Source of the DNA: Lachnoanaerobaculum sanguinis
GTDB taxonomy: Bacteria > Bacillota > Clostridia > Lachnospirales > Lachnospiraceae
DNA length: 64,000 nt
Assembly (NCBI RefSeq): GCF_033242365.1
Contig: NZ_BTHK01000005.1
Coordinates: 1 to 64,000 of the forward strand
Direction of reading: 5' to 3'
Positions 15,992-24,336 of the stretch are shown here, in pieces. Below the pieces are notes generated by a model. The model did no database searches. It worked only from the letters and a program-made list of their open reading frames with translations, and was not told where the DNA came from. The position numbers and the translations under genes were made by a program. How positions within the stretch are numbered: position 1 is the first letter of the stretch; every line of letters starts with the position of its first letter.

Positions 15992-16783
15992 ATGAAGAAA
16001 TTTTTTTATACATTTGGGATATGTCTTTATCCGATACTTATTTATACGGCCATTCAGTCTTCTTTGGGAATGTTCCTTGCAGTCGTGTTCGGCTTATTTG
16101 AAGGAGCTCGCGATTTTTATGCGATTATGGATGTTTTAAAGGAAAACGCACTTGTTATTACTGCGATATGTGCAGTGGTTGCTTCTGTAGTTCTAAGTCT
16201 CTTTTTCCATATTGATATTAAGAACGGCAGAATTGAAAAGCGCGGTCAAATTAAAGCAATGGATTTTATTATGGCCATTGTAGGCGGTGCAGGTGTTTCA
16301 ATTGCATTAAATATCGTTATAGCATTGACAAATATGGCAGGTAAGGATACGACGTTTGTGGAAGTCAGTGATATGATTACAAGTAATCCGCTTTTTGTCA
16401 CCATAATATGTGCCGGAATATTGATACCGATAGTTGAGGAAATATTATTCAGAGGTTTGATTTTTAACAGAATTAAATGTCAATATAATTTCTTGGCAGG
16501 TTTACTTATATCATCTTTGTTATTCGGTATTTACCATGGAAATATAGTTCAGGGTATATATGCTACGCTTTTAGGTATCTTCCTCGGATTTGCATATCAC
16601 AAAACAAAGAGTATTTTAATTCCTATCTTCATACATATGGGCGGAAATACTTTTGTTTCAATTTATGGCAAGCTGGGTGAGAATGAAGAAAATATAGGAA
16701 TTTTAGTGGTAACTGTGGCAATCAGTATAATATTTGCTTTAATAGGTACAATATATTTTATAAACAGAAAGGTTGAGCAATGA
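15992..16783 (+). CDS. CPBP-family intramembrane metalloprotease
   Basis: A 263-residue polytopic membrane protein (about eight hydrophobic segments) of the CPBP (CAAX protease and bacteriocin-processing) family. The diagnostic motifs are present: EEILFRG (EExxxR) near residue 150, FGIYHG with its conserved histidine near 185, and HMGGN near 227. Members cleave prenylated or peptide substrates within the membrane or confer bacteriocin self-immunity. I use ATG 15992, preceded by GGAAG; an earlier start would overlap the exporter permease. It follows a MacAB-type exporter, which fits peptide maturation or immunity, but no precursor peptide gene is visible. Confidence 0.85.
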   Translation: MKKFFYTFGICLYPILIYTAIQSSLGMFLAVVFGLFEGARDFYAIMDVLKENALVITAICAVVASVVLSLFFHIDIKNGRIEKRGQIKAMDFIMAIVGGAGVSIALNIVIALTNMAGKDTTFVEVSDMITSNPLFVTIICAGILIPIVEEILFRGLIFNRIKCQYNFLAGLLISSLLFGIYHGNIVQGIYATLLGIFLGFAYHKTKSILIPIFIHMGGNTFVSIYGKLGENEENIGILVVTVAISIIFALIGTIYFINRKVEQ

Positions 16784-17799
16784 AAGTTTTGAGTATAGCG
16801 GTGCCATGCTTTAATTCAGCGGCATATATGAGAAAGTGTATTGATTCTTTGCTTGTAGGTAAGGAAGATGTAGAGATATTGATAGTAAATGACGGTTCTG
16901 CTAAGGACAATACGGCTGAAATAGCGGATGAGTATGAGAAAAAATATCCTACTATATGTAAAGCAATCCACAAGGAAAACGGCGGACATGGTGATGCTGT
17001 AATGTTTGGACTTAGAGCCGCTACAGGCGAGTTTTTTAAAGTAGTGGATTCGGATGATTATCTGGATGAAAAGTCATTTTTGGAAGTACTCAATAAGCTT
17101 AAAGAGTTTATAAGAGATAAGGAAAATATTGATATGCTTCTTTGCAACTTTGTATATGATAAGGACGGTGCAAAGAGGAAAAAGGTAATGACCTATAAGA
17201 GAAACTTGCCTATAAATAAGAAGTTTGAATGGGAGGATATTAAGCCTTTCCACACAGGACAGTATATTCTTATGCATTCTGTAATATACAAAAGAGAGCT
17301 TCTTATAGAGAATAAACTTGACCTTCCGAAGCACACATTCTATGTGGACAATATCTTTGTATATCAGCCTTTGAAGGCGGTAAAGGATATTTACTATATG
17401 GATGTAAATCTTTACAGATACTATATCGGAAGAGAGGATCAATCTGTAAATGAGCAGGTAATGATCGGAAGAATAGATCAGCAGATAAGAGTAACTAAGA
17501 TTATGCTTGATTCATTTAATCCTTATGATGTTGCAAATAAAAAGCTTAGAAAGTATCTTATAAGCTATCTTGAGATAATGATGGTAATATCTTCAATACT
17601 TGCTATTCGCTCAAAGAGCGAGGAAAATATGCAAAAGAAGAAAGAACTTTGGGATTATCTGAAGGATCACAATCCAAGACTTTATAAGAGGATAAGATAC
17701 GGTCTCCTGGGACAGACTATGAACCTTCCCGGAAAAGTGGGAAAAGGTATTGCCGTAGCCGGATATAAGATTGCAAATAAGTTGTATGGATTTAACTAA
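16780..17799 (+). CDS. Glycosyltransferase family 2 protein
   Basis: This 339-residue GT-A glycosyltransferase starts with the usual beta strand and VPCFNSAAYMRKCIDSLL. Nucleotide-binding VNDGSAKD lies near 42-49 and the DxD-type metal motif VVDSDDYL near 88-95. It transfers a sugar from a nucleotide donor to an acceptor, often in cell-wall polymer or exopolysaccharide synthesis. No membrane helix is evident, so it is probably cytoplasmic or peripheral. Its ATG overlaps the protease stop by four bases, and a terminator follows, making it the last gene of the run that began at 11237. Confidence 0.9.
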   Translation: MKVLSIAVPCFNSAAYMRKCIDSLLVGKEDVEILIVNDGSAKDNTAEIADEYEKKYPTICKAIHKENGGHGDAVMFGLRAATGEFFKVVDSDDYLDEKSFLEVLNKLKEFIRDKENIDMLLCNFVYDKDGAKRKKVMTYKRNLPINKKFEWEDIKPFHTGQYILMHSVIYKRELLIENKLDLPKHTFYVDNIFVYQPLKAVKDIYYMDVNLYRYYIGREDQSVNEQVMIGRIDQQIRVTKIMLDSFNPYDVANKKLRKYLISYLEIMMVISSILAIRSKSEENMQKKKELWDYLKDHNPRLYKRIRYGLLGQTMNLPGKVGKGIAVAGYKIANKLYGFN

Positions 17800-17810
17800 A
17801 TAGAAGAACC

Positions 17811-17852
17811 TGCATCCGGATTAGTGATTTAAAATTCGGATGCATTTTTTTG
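17811..17852 (+). terminator. Terminator after the glycosyltransferase gene
   Basis: TGCATCCGGA (17811-17820) pairs with TTCGGATGCA (17835-17844), followed by a T run. It ends the operon starting at 11237. Confidence 0.88.
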
Positions 17853-17883
17853 TATTTTTTTAGAGAAAAAATTAAAATAATGC

Positions 17884-17912
17884 TTGACATTAGGAGCATT
17901 ATTTTATATACT
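17884..17912 (+). promoter_or_regulatory. tRNA operon promoter
   Basis: TTGACA (17884-17889), 17-base spacer, TATACT (17907-17912). It sits 21 bases before the first tRNA, a strong promoter as expected for stable RNA. Confidence 0.85.
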
Positions 17913-17932
17913 TACATAGCGTTAAACGTGAC

Positions 17933-18005
17933 GGGATCTTAGCTCAGCTGGGAGAGCATCTGCCTTACAAGCAGAGGGTCACAGGTTCGAGCCCTGTAGG
18001 TCCCA
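17933..18005 (+). tRNA. tRNA-Val (anticodon UAC)
   Basis: A full cloverleaf: acceptor GGGATCT with AGGTCCC (one G-U), D-arm GCTC/GAGC, anticodon stem TCTGC/GCAGA with loop CTTACAA giving UAC, T-arm ACAGG-TTCGAGC-CCTGT, and discriminator A at 18005. UAC reads valine codons GUA and wobble partners. CCA is not encoded. Confidence 0.95.
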
Positions 18006-18036
18006 TTTTTCATGTAAAGCATGAATATAATCATAT

Positions 18037-18110
18037 GGCGACATAGCTCAGTTGGCTAGAGCATACGGTTCATACCCGTAGTGTCGAGAGTTCGAATCTC
18101 CCTGTCGCTA
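18037..18110 (+). tRNA. tRNA-Met (anticodon CAU)
   Basis: Cloverleaf with acceptor GGCGACA and TGTCGCT (terminal G-U), D-arm GCTC/GAGC, anticodon stem TACGG/CCGTA around loop TTCATAC (CAU), T-arm with TTCGAAT and discriminator A at 18110. The shape fits the elongator methionine tRNA. An Ile tRNA with modified CAU is the alternative, but overall sequence resembles Firmicutes elongator Met. It shares the promoter with the Val tRNA. Confidence 0.9.
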
Positions 18111-18119
18111 TTTACTTAT

Positions 18120-18143
18120 GTCTGACTTCGGTCAGACTTTTTT
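18120..18143 (+). terminator. Terminator of the tRNA operon
   Basis: GTCTGAC (18120-18126), TTCG tetraloop, GTCAGAC (18131-18137) and six T residues. A textbook UUCG-capped terminator. Confidence 0.95.
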
Positions 18144-18189
18144 ATTTGTTTTGATGTCAAGTGTTGTGGGCTTGATTTTTGAGGGCACA

Positions 18190-18233
18190 GAAAAAAACAG
18201 TCCCGAACTCACAACCGGGAGTTGGGGACTGTT
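18190..18233 (-). terminator. Terminator of uxaC (minus strand)
   Basis: AACAGTCCC (18196-18204) pairs with GGGACTGTT (18225-18233), with an inner AACTC/GAGTT stem. The A run at 18191-18197 reads as a U tract on the minus strand, after the uxaC stop. Confidence 0.85.
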
Positions 18234-18251
18234 TTATATTAAAATAAATTA

Positions 18252-19655
18252 TTAAAACTCAAAATATCTCATTACATTATTATATGAAATATTCTCTACA
18301 AGTTCCTTTAAAGCCTTCTCATCATTCGGATACTGACCGCTTTCGACCCATTCACCTATAAGCTGGCAGAGTATTCTTCTGAAGTACTCATGTCTTGTAT
18401 ATGAAAGGAATGAACGTGAGTCTGTAAGCATACCGTTGAAGTTTCCTAAGCAACCAAGTGCGGCCAAAGACTTCATCTGAGCTCTCATGCCTTCGTAGTG
18501 ATCGTTGAACCACCATGCAGAACCCTGCTGAACTTTTCCTGCGATACTTGAATCCTGGAAGCATCCGATTATTGTACCGATAGCGGCATCATCATTCGGA
18601 TTAAGTGAATAAAGTATTGTCTTTGGAAGTTCACCTGTTACATTTAAAGCATTAAGGAAGTCTGCCAGCTGATCTGCAGGAGCATATCCGCTTATAGCAT
18701 CAAATCCTGTATCAGGGCCGAGCTTATTGAACATTGCCGTGTTGTTGTTTCTCTTACAACCGAAGTGAAGCTGCATTACCCAGTTTAATCTGTGATATTC
18801 TTTTCCGAGTGCCAGTAAGAGTGCAGTTTTAAACTTGTACTGCTCTGTAAGACTTACATCCTCGCCTGCAAGTCTTTTCTTTAATATAGCATCAACTTCG
18901 TTCTCACTTGCAGGAGCATAGTATACAAAGTCAACACCGTGATCTGATACGGAGCAACCGTTGCTGTGGAAAAACTCCAATCTTTTCTTTAACGCTTCCT
19001 TAAGAGATGCAAAGTCTTTTACAGACACACCGCTTACCTCGGATAGCTTTGCAATATATTCCGCAAAATCAGGCTTTTCAATATTTGTATCCTTATCAGG
19101 TCTCCATGCCGGAAGTACTTTAAATCCAAGGTCTTTGATTTCTTTAAGTTTGATATGCCATTCAAGAGAATCTATAGGATCGTCTGTAGTACATATAACT
19201 TTAACATTTGAATTTCTTATAATATTTCTTACACTTAATTCATCTGTAGCAAGTTTTTCTTTTGTGAGATTCCAAACTTCATCCGCACTTTCAGGGCTTA
19301 GATGTCCGTTGAATCCGAAATACTTTTGAAGTTCAAGATGTGACCAATGATAAAGCGGATTGCCTATAAGCTTCGGCAATGTAGCGGCCCATGCATCAAA
19401 CTTTTCTCTGTCCGATGATTCACTGCCTGTTATAAGCTTTTCATCCACACCGTTTGATCTTATCTGACGCCACTTGTAATGATCGCCTCCAAGCCATACC
19501 TGAGTGATATTATCAAATTTTTTATCCTCATAAATCTCCTGTGGATTTATATGACAGTGATAATCAACTATCGGCATCTTCTCAGCATAGTCATGATAAA
19601 GATGTTTTGCTGTTTGTGTATCAAGTAAGAAATCCTGATCCATAAAATTCTTCAT
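18252..19655 (-). CDS. uxaC: Uronate isomerase
   Basis: The 467-residue enzyme isomerises D-glucuronate to D-fructuronate and D-galacturonate to D-tagaturonate, the first step of hexuronate breakdown. It belongs to the amidohydrolase superfamily. The metal-binding HCH pair is in VDYHCHINPQEI near the N-terminus, ICTTDDP lies in mid-protein, and the family stretch MLTDSRSFLSYTRHEYFRR lies near the C-terminus. Length matches the family (about 466). I choose the ATG at 19655 because AAGGAGG is five bases upstream; an in-frame ATG at 19673 precedes that site. It is transcribed with, and 89 bases after, the LacI-type gene. Confidence 0.96.
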   Translation of the reverse strand: MKNFMDQDFLLDTQTAKHLYHDYAEKMPIVDYHCHINPQEIYEDKKFDNITQVWLGGDHYKWRQIRSNGVDEKLITGSESSDREKFDAWAATLPKLIGNPLYHWSHLELQKYFGFNGHLSPESADEVWNLTKEKLATDELSVRNIIRNSNVKVICTTDDPIDSLEWHIKLKEIKDLGFKVLPAWRPDKDTNIEKPDFAEYIAKLSEVSGVSVKDFASLKEALKKRLEFFHSNGCSVSDHGVDFVYYAPASENEVDAILKKRLAGEDVSLTEQYKFKTALLLALGKEYHRLNWVMQLHFGCKRNNNTAMFNKLGPDTGFDAISGYAPADQLADFLNALNVTGELPKTILYSLNPNDDAAIGTIIGCFQDSSIAGKVQQGSAWWFNDHYEGMRAQMKSLAALGCLGNFNGMLTDSRSFLSYTRHEYFRRILCQLIGEWVESGQYPNDEKALKELVENISYNNVMRYFEF

Positions 19656-19744
19656 GTTAACCTCCTTAGCCAAACGGCTGTATAAAGTAAAATTTATAAA
19701 TAACTACATTTTCAGTAGTCATATGCATATTAAGTTTGAGAGTA

Positions 19745-20752
19745 TCAATGTTCCGATTTAAAAGTATCTCTTTCTATAATAGACGGCTCAAGTATACAAA
19801 TGTTTTCAGGGGATTGTCCGTCAAATACCTCCAAAAGAGTTTTTACACTGTGACTGCACAAATCAAAAAGCCTTGAGTCAACAGTGGTAAGCTCCGGATA
19901 TGATATTTTTGAAAAAATTGAATTGTCATATCCTATTATTGAAAGTTCATCAGGAACCGAAATACTGTTTTGTTTTGCAAACTTTAATGCTGTCATCGCA
20001 AGAAAATCATCAGAGGCAATTATACCGTCCGGGGAAAAAAAATCTTTGGTAAACTTTTCAAGTGAGAGATAAATGCTCTCTATATCATTTTCCTCACATA
20101 AAAGAGTGGCATAGTTTTCACTTTTGATTTTCAGCTCTTTACATCCCGATATAAAGCCGTCCAGTTTTCTTTTGGCTGATTGAGATGTGGAATTGTAAAG
20201 AAAGAGCAAATTTCTTTTGCCGGTATTATATAACATATTTGCACTTATTTTTGTAGCATTATAATCATCATAATAAGAACAATATACATTCTCACCTTCT
20301 AAAAATCCGTTTATTAAAAATATCGGCAAAGATTTTGCTGTAATTTTTATCAGATTTTTATTATCTTTAGCGGATATATATTTTGAGCCTATCATAATAA
20401 CGGCATCCACACTTTTTGAGATAAGTATATTTATATATTTTTTGAGATTCTTTGTATCATAGCCGCTGCAACATAAAAGCGAGTCATAGCCGTTTTCCCT
20501 GAGCATTTTCTCAAAATAGGACAGAGCTCTTGCGACGTAGAGATCTGAAGGGTCCGAACATAGTATGCCTATGGTCTTCATAGTGTTCAGCCCAAGCCCT
20601 CTGGCAAATACATTCGGAGTATAGCCAAGCTCCTCCATAATATCATGAACTTTTTTTCTGGTCTTTTCGCTTACCTTCGGGCTGTCATTGATAACTCTTG
20701 ATACTGTAGCTATGGAGACATTTGCCCTGTTTGCAATATCATAAATATTCAT
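19745..20752 (-). CDS. LacI-family transcriptional regulator of hexuronate genes
   Basis: A 335-residue repressor with the LacI helix-turn-helix at the very N-terminus (IYDIANRANVSIATVSRVIN, hinge near 45-58) and a periplasmic-binding-like sensor domain (about 60-330). It is divergent from uxaA and upstream of uxaC. A 14-base near-palindrome typical of LacI/CcpA-type sites, TGTAAACGCTTACA (20852-20865), lies at the uxaA transcription start. I infer that it represses uxaA, and perhaps itself with uxaC, until a uronate intermediate binds. The effector is not deducible. Confidence 0.9.
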   Translation of the reverse strand: MNIYDIANRANVSIATVSRVINDSPKVSEKTRKKVHDIMEELGYTPNVFARGLGLNTMKTIGILCSDPSDLYVARALSYFEKMLRENGYDSLLCCSGYDTKNLKKYINILISKSVDAVIMIGSKYISAKDNKNLIKITAKSLPIFLINGFLEGENVYCSYYDDYNATKISANMLYNTGKRNLLFLYNSTSQSAKRKLDGFISGCKELKIKSENYATLLCEENDIESIYLSLEKFTKDFFSPDGIIASDDFLAMTALKFAKQNSISVPDELSIIGYDNSIFSKISYPELTTVDSRLFDLCSHSVKTLLEVFDGQSPENICILEPSIIERDTFKSEH

Positions 20753-20816
20753 AATTCACCGGTAATATAAAAAAATATAAGCTTTATAAATTCATTCGTT
20801 ACAATCTACATCTATC

Positions 20817-20866
20817 TTGACAAGGAATAAAAATCCCATGTATAATGCGATTGTAAACGCTTACAT
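20817..20866 (+). promoter_or_regulatory. uxaA promoter with cre/LacI-type operator
   Basis: TTGACA (20817-20822), 18 bases, TATAAT (20841-20846). TGTAAACGCTTACA at 20852-20865 fits the CcpA cre consensus TGWAANCGNTNWCA exactly and is also a near-palindrome as bound by LacI-family repressors. Its position on the start site suits repression. Both the adjacent LacI-type protein and CcpA could use it. Confidence 0.8.
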
Positions 20867-20910
20867 TTATTATAAACTCAATATGAGTATTTGGCAAGGA
20901 GATAAAGGAA

Positions 20911-22389
20911 ATGGATTATATCAAAATCAATGATTTGGATAATGTATGTGTGGCATTGAATGCATTGCCAAAGGGAGAAAGAATCACAATCGGAAGCGAA
21001 AGTGTAGAGACAAACAGTGAAATTCCCGCCGGACATAAGGTGGCACTTAAGGATATAAAAGCCGGTGAGGATGTTATAAAGTACGGAAACAGAATCGGAA
21101 TTGCAAAAGAGGATATAAAAGCCGGTGACTGGATACATACTCATAATATAAAAACAGCACTTGGTGATTTACTTGAATATAAATATATTCCAAAGGTTAA
21201 AGAGATAAAAGAAACCGCTCATGAAACCTTCCTTGGATTTAAGAGAAAAAACGGCAAGGTGGGAGTAAGAAATGAAATATGGATTATTCCTACAGTAGGC
21301 TGTGTCAACAATGTCGCACAGGCAATCGAAAGAAGAGCAAAGTCTCTTATAAAGGGAAGCGTGGAGGATGTAATAGCTTTTGTACATCCATATGGCTGCT
21401 CACAGATGGGTGACGATCAGGAAAACACCAGAAATATACTTGCGGATATGATAAATCATCCTAATGCAGGAGGTGTACTTGTACTGGGTCTTGGCTGTGA
21501 GAATTCAAATATTCCTTTGCTTAAAGACTACCTCGGTGATATAGATGAAAACAGAGTAAAGTTTTTGGTATCTCAGGAAGTTGAAGATGAGATAGAAACC
21601 GGACTTTCCCTTATAGAAGAGCTTATAAACAATATAGCCGATGAAAAGAGAGAAGAAATAGATGCAAGCGAACTTATAATCGGGATGAAATGCGGAGGAT
21701 CTGACGGGCTTTCCGGAATAACAGCAAATCCGATAGTCGGAGAGTTTTCGGATATTCTTATATCGAAGGGAGGAAGCACAATACTTACTGAAGTACCGGA
21801 GATGTTCGGAGCGGAAACTCTTTTGATGGAAAGATGTAAGGATGTGGAGACATTTGAAAAGACGGTAGCTCTTATAAATGATTTTAAAATGTATTTTAAA
21901 AATCATAATCAGACAATCTATGAGAATCCGTCACCGGGAAATAAGGCAGGAGGTATATCCACTCTGGAAGATAAGTCTTTGGGCTGTACACAGAAGTCCG
22001 GAAGTGCTAAAGTGGTAGATGTACTTGATTATGGAGATACCGTAAAAACAAAGGGACTTAATCTGCTTTCATCACCTGGAAACGATCTTGTTGCCGCTAC
22101 GGCGCTTGCAATGAGCGGAGCTCATATAGTGCTCTTTACCACAGGAAGGGGAACACCTTTTGCCTCACCTGTTCCGACATTAAAGATTGCTACCAACTCA
22201 AGACTTGCAAAAGGCAAGGGAAATTGGATAGATTTTAATGCCGGAAGAATGGTTGAGGATAAAACAAAGGAAGAGCTTGCAAACGAGCTTTTTAAACTTG
22301 TGTTGGATGTGGCAAGCGGAAAGAAAGTAAAGTCTGAAATTGCGGGATTCCATGATTTTGCAATCTTTAAGCAGGGAGTAACTCTTTAG
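20911..22389 (+). CDS. uxaA: Altronate dehydratase
   Basis: The 492-residue protein has an N-terminal SAF domain (about 1-85) and the larger UxaA catalytic domain (about 100-490), with VGVRNEIWIIPTVGCVN, HPYGCSQMGDD and MKCGGSDGLSGITANP. It dehydrates D-altronate to 2-keto-3-deoxygluconate and needs Fe2+. The usual C-terminal end FKxGVTL is intact, so the IS-derived element right after the stop did not truncate it. AAGGAG before ATG 20911 supports the start. It works between uxaC and kdgK/eda; the tagaturonate reductase step (UxaB) is not encoded in this window. Confidence 0.94.
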   Translation: MDYIKINDLDNVCVALNALPKGERITIGSESVETNSEIPAGHKVALKDIKAGEDVIKYGNRIGIAKEDIKAGDWIHTHNIKTALGDLLEYKYIPKVKEIKETAHETFLGFKRKNGKVGVRNEIWIIPTVGCVNNVAQAIERRAKSLIKGSVEDVIAFVHPYGCSQMGDDQENTRNILADMINHPNAGGVLVLGLGCENSNIPLLKDYLGDIDENRVKFLVSQEVEDEIETGLSLIEELINNIADEKREEIDASELIIGMKCGGSDGLSGITANPIVGEFSDILISKGGSTILTEVPEMFGAETLLMERCKDVETFEKTVALINDFKMYFKNHNQTIYENPSPGNKAGGISTLEDKSLGCTQKSGSAKVVDVLDYGDTVKTKGLNLLSSPGNDLVAATALAMSGAHIVLFTTGRGTPFASPVPTLKIATNSRLAKGKGNWIDFNAGRMVEDKTKEELANELFKLVLDVASGKKVKSEIAGFHDFAIFKQGVTL

Positions 22390-22538
22390 TCAACTACCCA
22401 TCACCTAAAGGTAATGGGCTTGTAACTGCCCAGTCGTAGTAACGGCTTACGTCTCCGACCTTTAGGCCCCAATAGATATTGCTATCTAAAGTGGCGTTAC
22501 ATCGTAGGGTGGTTGACAACACCATTTACAACAAAGAT
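22390..22538 (-). ncRNA. Omega-RNA-like end of the IS605 relic
   Basis: On the minus strand, directly downstream of the tnpB remnant, this stretch carries paired segments, including CGTAAGCCGTTACTACG, and the terminal hairpin 22397-22418. In active elements this end gives the guide RNA of TnpB, with the guide copied from flanking DNA. Here the flank, and so the notional guide, would be the 3' end of uxaA. Recognised by position and resemblance to IS605-type ends; probably non-functional since TnpB is truncated. Confidence 0.5.
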
Positions 22539-22985
22539 TTACTCTGCTGTAACTATACTAGGTACTTGGCTATCGGTTAGATAGTTGATTCCCATACGGT
22601 ATAGATTCATAGCTCCAATGCGGTCATCGTTTGATTTATATCCACAGTTTTTACAAGCAAACAAATGTATTTTCTTGTTACGATTGGCTTTTTCAATATG
22701 TCCGCAAACAGGGCAGCATTGACTCGTATAACGAGGGTCTACTTTTAATACGAGAGACCGGTTCTGTTTTGCTTTGTAAATTAGCTTTTGCTCTAAATCA
22801 TAGAACGACCATGATACAGATACATAACGGTCTTTTGTTCGTACACGTTCAGTAACAGAACGAACTCCACTTAAATCTTCTAAGACGAAGAGAGTATACT
22901 TTGGATTAGACTCCACGAGTGCCTTCGATACCTGATGATTGACATCCTGCATCCAACGGTTTTCTCGTGAACCAATCGCTTTTCA
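22539..22985 (-). pseudogene. tnpB: Truncated TnpB (RNA-guided nuclease) remnant
   Basis: The minus-strand frame contains the C-terminal third of TnpB. It has GSRENRWMQDVNHQVSKAL, LEDLSG with the second RuvC glutamate, the zinc finger CPVCGH...CKNCG, and NDDRIGAMNL with the third RuvC aspartate. The N-terminal part, including the first RuvC aspartate, is gone; in this frame a stop lies just upstream, near 22995, and tnpA sequence begins there. A deletion between the two genes is the simplest explanation. Without the first catalytic residue and the guide-binding lobe it should be inactive. Confidence 0.88.
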
Positions 22986-23000
22986 ATAATTAGAGGTAAT

Positions 23001-23408
23001 ATTATTGATAATAAATATAATCGTCATAACAGGCGCAAATACAGTTTAAAAGTACATATCGTATTAGTGACAAAATATCGTAAACAGCTACCGGGAAGCA
23101 ACATTGCTGACGATGTAAAACAAAAGATATTCGATATTTGTAAATCTCATAATTGGGAAACAATTGCTATGGAAACTGACAAAGACCATATACATTTTCT
23201 AGTCAGTTATGACACTACCGATAAGATCTGTGATATCGTAAAAACCATCAAGCAAGAAACAACTCATTGTTTATGGGTTAAATATAACAGTTTTCTTTCC
23301 AAATAGTATTGGAAGAAACACATCTTTTGGTCTGATGGTTATTTTGCTTGTAGTATTGGGGAAGTATCGTCATCTACAGTTCAAAAGTACATCAAAAGCC
23401 AAGGGTAA
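23001..23408 (+). pseudogene. tnpA: TnpA (Y1 HUH transposase) with in-frame stop
   Basis: The frame reads KYSLKVHIVLVTKYRKQL, then the HUH motif in DKDHIHFLVSY, then an amber TAG at 23304-23306. The same frame continues beyond it as YWKKHIFWSDGYFACSIG and reaches the catalytic tyrosine in SSTVQKYIKSQG, stopping at 23406-23408. The TAG sits where relatives have a residue before YWK, so one point mutation explains it. No clear start codon is visible near 23001 (ATT or GTG 23067 are options). The tyrosine is cut off from the HUH half, so the protein is non-functional unless the stop is read through. Confidence 0.88.
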
Positions 23409-23487
23409 TGGTTAAAAAATTACAAGACTCCTCCCACCACCCAAGAGTAGTGGGTTTCCGTCTATGACAACCGAAAGGATTTTATTT

Positions 23488-24243
23488 ATGAAAATAAATC
23501 GGACCACTGAAAGAAGTATACAAATAATGCAGCTTATAGCTAAATCCGGAGAAGGTCTTGAAATGGATGAGATTTGTGAGAAGCTATCCATTCCGAGAAC
23601 CAGTTGCTATGACATACTGGTTACATTGGTTCATATGGGAATGCTTGAAACAATCGACGGAGTTAAAAGAATTTATAAAATAGGTATAAATGCTTACAGA
23701 ATAGGTATGAGCTATACCAATAACAGAAATATTTCCGAAATTATAGCCCCTGCACTGAAGGAGCTTTCAAAGGAATTGCAAAAGACCTGCTTTTTCGGTG
23801 TGATGGAAGGTAATAAAATAGTATATATATCAAAGTGTGAGCCGGAAAATCCTATAATAACCACGGCGACTATAGGTACCAAGAATCCTGTATACAATAC
23901 TTCTCTTGGAAAAGCCATACTCTCTACTATGAGTGAAGACAAAATAAGAAGTATAGCAAAGGAAATTGACTTTAAACCTGTAACAAGATTCACTCTTACA
24001 GATGCGGATGCTCTTGTAAAGAATATTGAAATATCAAAAGCAAGAGGATTTGCACTGGATGAGAGAGAACTTGAGGAGCATATGGAATGTGTCGGTGTAC
24101 CGATATTTGACGAAAAAAGAGAGTGTATAGGAGCTATCTCGGCTTCAAGCCTTTACAGAAAAGATGAGGACTATATTGCGCTTGGAGAGATATTAAAAAA
24201 GCGTGGATTGGAAATATCAAAATCTTTAGGTTTTATGCCTTGA
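23488..24243 (+). CDS. IclR-family regulator, probably of the KDG/KDPG genes
   Basis: A 251-residue IclR-type regulator: winged helix at 1-65 (TERSIQIMQLI, IPRTSCYDILVTLV) and effector domain (about 80-250) with GTKNPVYNTSLGKAIL. IclR proteins of the KdgR type respond to 2-keto-3-deoxygluconate. The following eda and kdgK genes make that effector and operator assignment plausible, and an inverted repeat precedes eda. ATG 23488 with AAAGGA eight bases upstream is preferred; ATG 23464 lies in IS-derived sequence. The IS relic has replaced whatever originally preceded this gene, so its present promoter is unclear. Confidence 0.88.
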   Translation: MKINRTTERSIQIMQLIAKSGEGLEMDEICEKLSIPRTSCYDILVTLVHMGMLETIDGVKRIYKIGINAYRIGMSYTNNRNISEIIAPALKELSKELQKTCFFGVMEGNKIVYISKCEPENPIITTATIGTKNPVYNTSLGKAILSTMSEDKIRSIAKEIDFKPVTRFTLTDADALVKNIEISKARGFALDERELEEHMECVGVPIFDEKRECIGAISASSLYRKDEDYIALGEILKKRGLEISKSLGFMP

Positions 24244-24331
24244 CAATGATAAAAAAGTTAATTACAATCAAGATATCGCAAATATGAATTGTTATTCGCA
24301 TATACGAATATTGATATATTATTTATGGAGG
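24240..24331 (+). promoter_or_regulatory. eda promoter and candidate IclR operator
   Basis: TTGACA (24240-24245), 17 bases, TACAAT (24263-24268) starts over the iclR stop codon. Downstream, TATTCG (24293-24298) and CGAATA (24305-24310) form an inverted repeat around six bases. GGAGG at 24327-24331 is the ribosome binding site. The repeat is a reasonable target for the IclR protein. Confidence 0.65.
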
Positions 24332-24336
24332 TTCAA

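Larger units (their letters stand above)
22390..23463. mobile_element. Decayed IS200/IS605-family element
   Basis: Divergent remnants of tnpB (minus) and tnpA (plus) lie between two subterminal hairpins of the same design. The left has CCCAT, unpaired C, ACC, loop, GGT, unpaired A, ATGGG (22397-22418). The right has CCCAC, unpaired C, AC, loop, GT, unpaired A, GTGGG (23433-23454). Such mismatched hairpins are what the Y1 transposase binds. The element abuts the uxaA stop codon and separates it from the IclR gene. Both protein genes are broken, so it cannot move by itself. Exact ends are uncertain by a few bases. Confidence 0.88.

Noticed and set aside
18037..18110. Isoleucine tRNA with modified CAU anticodon
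   Set aside because: The overall body and acceptor stem look like elongator tRNA-Met, though a tRNA classifier would settle it.
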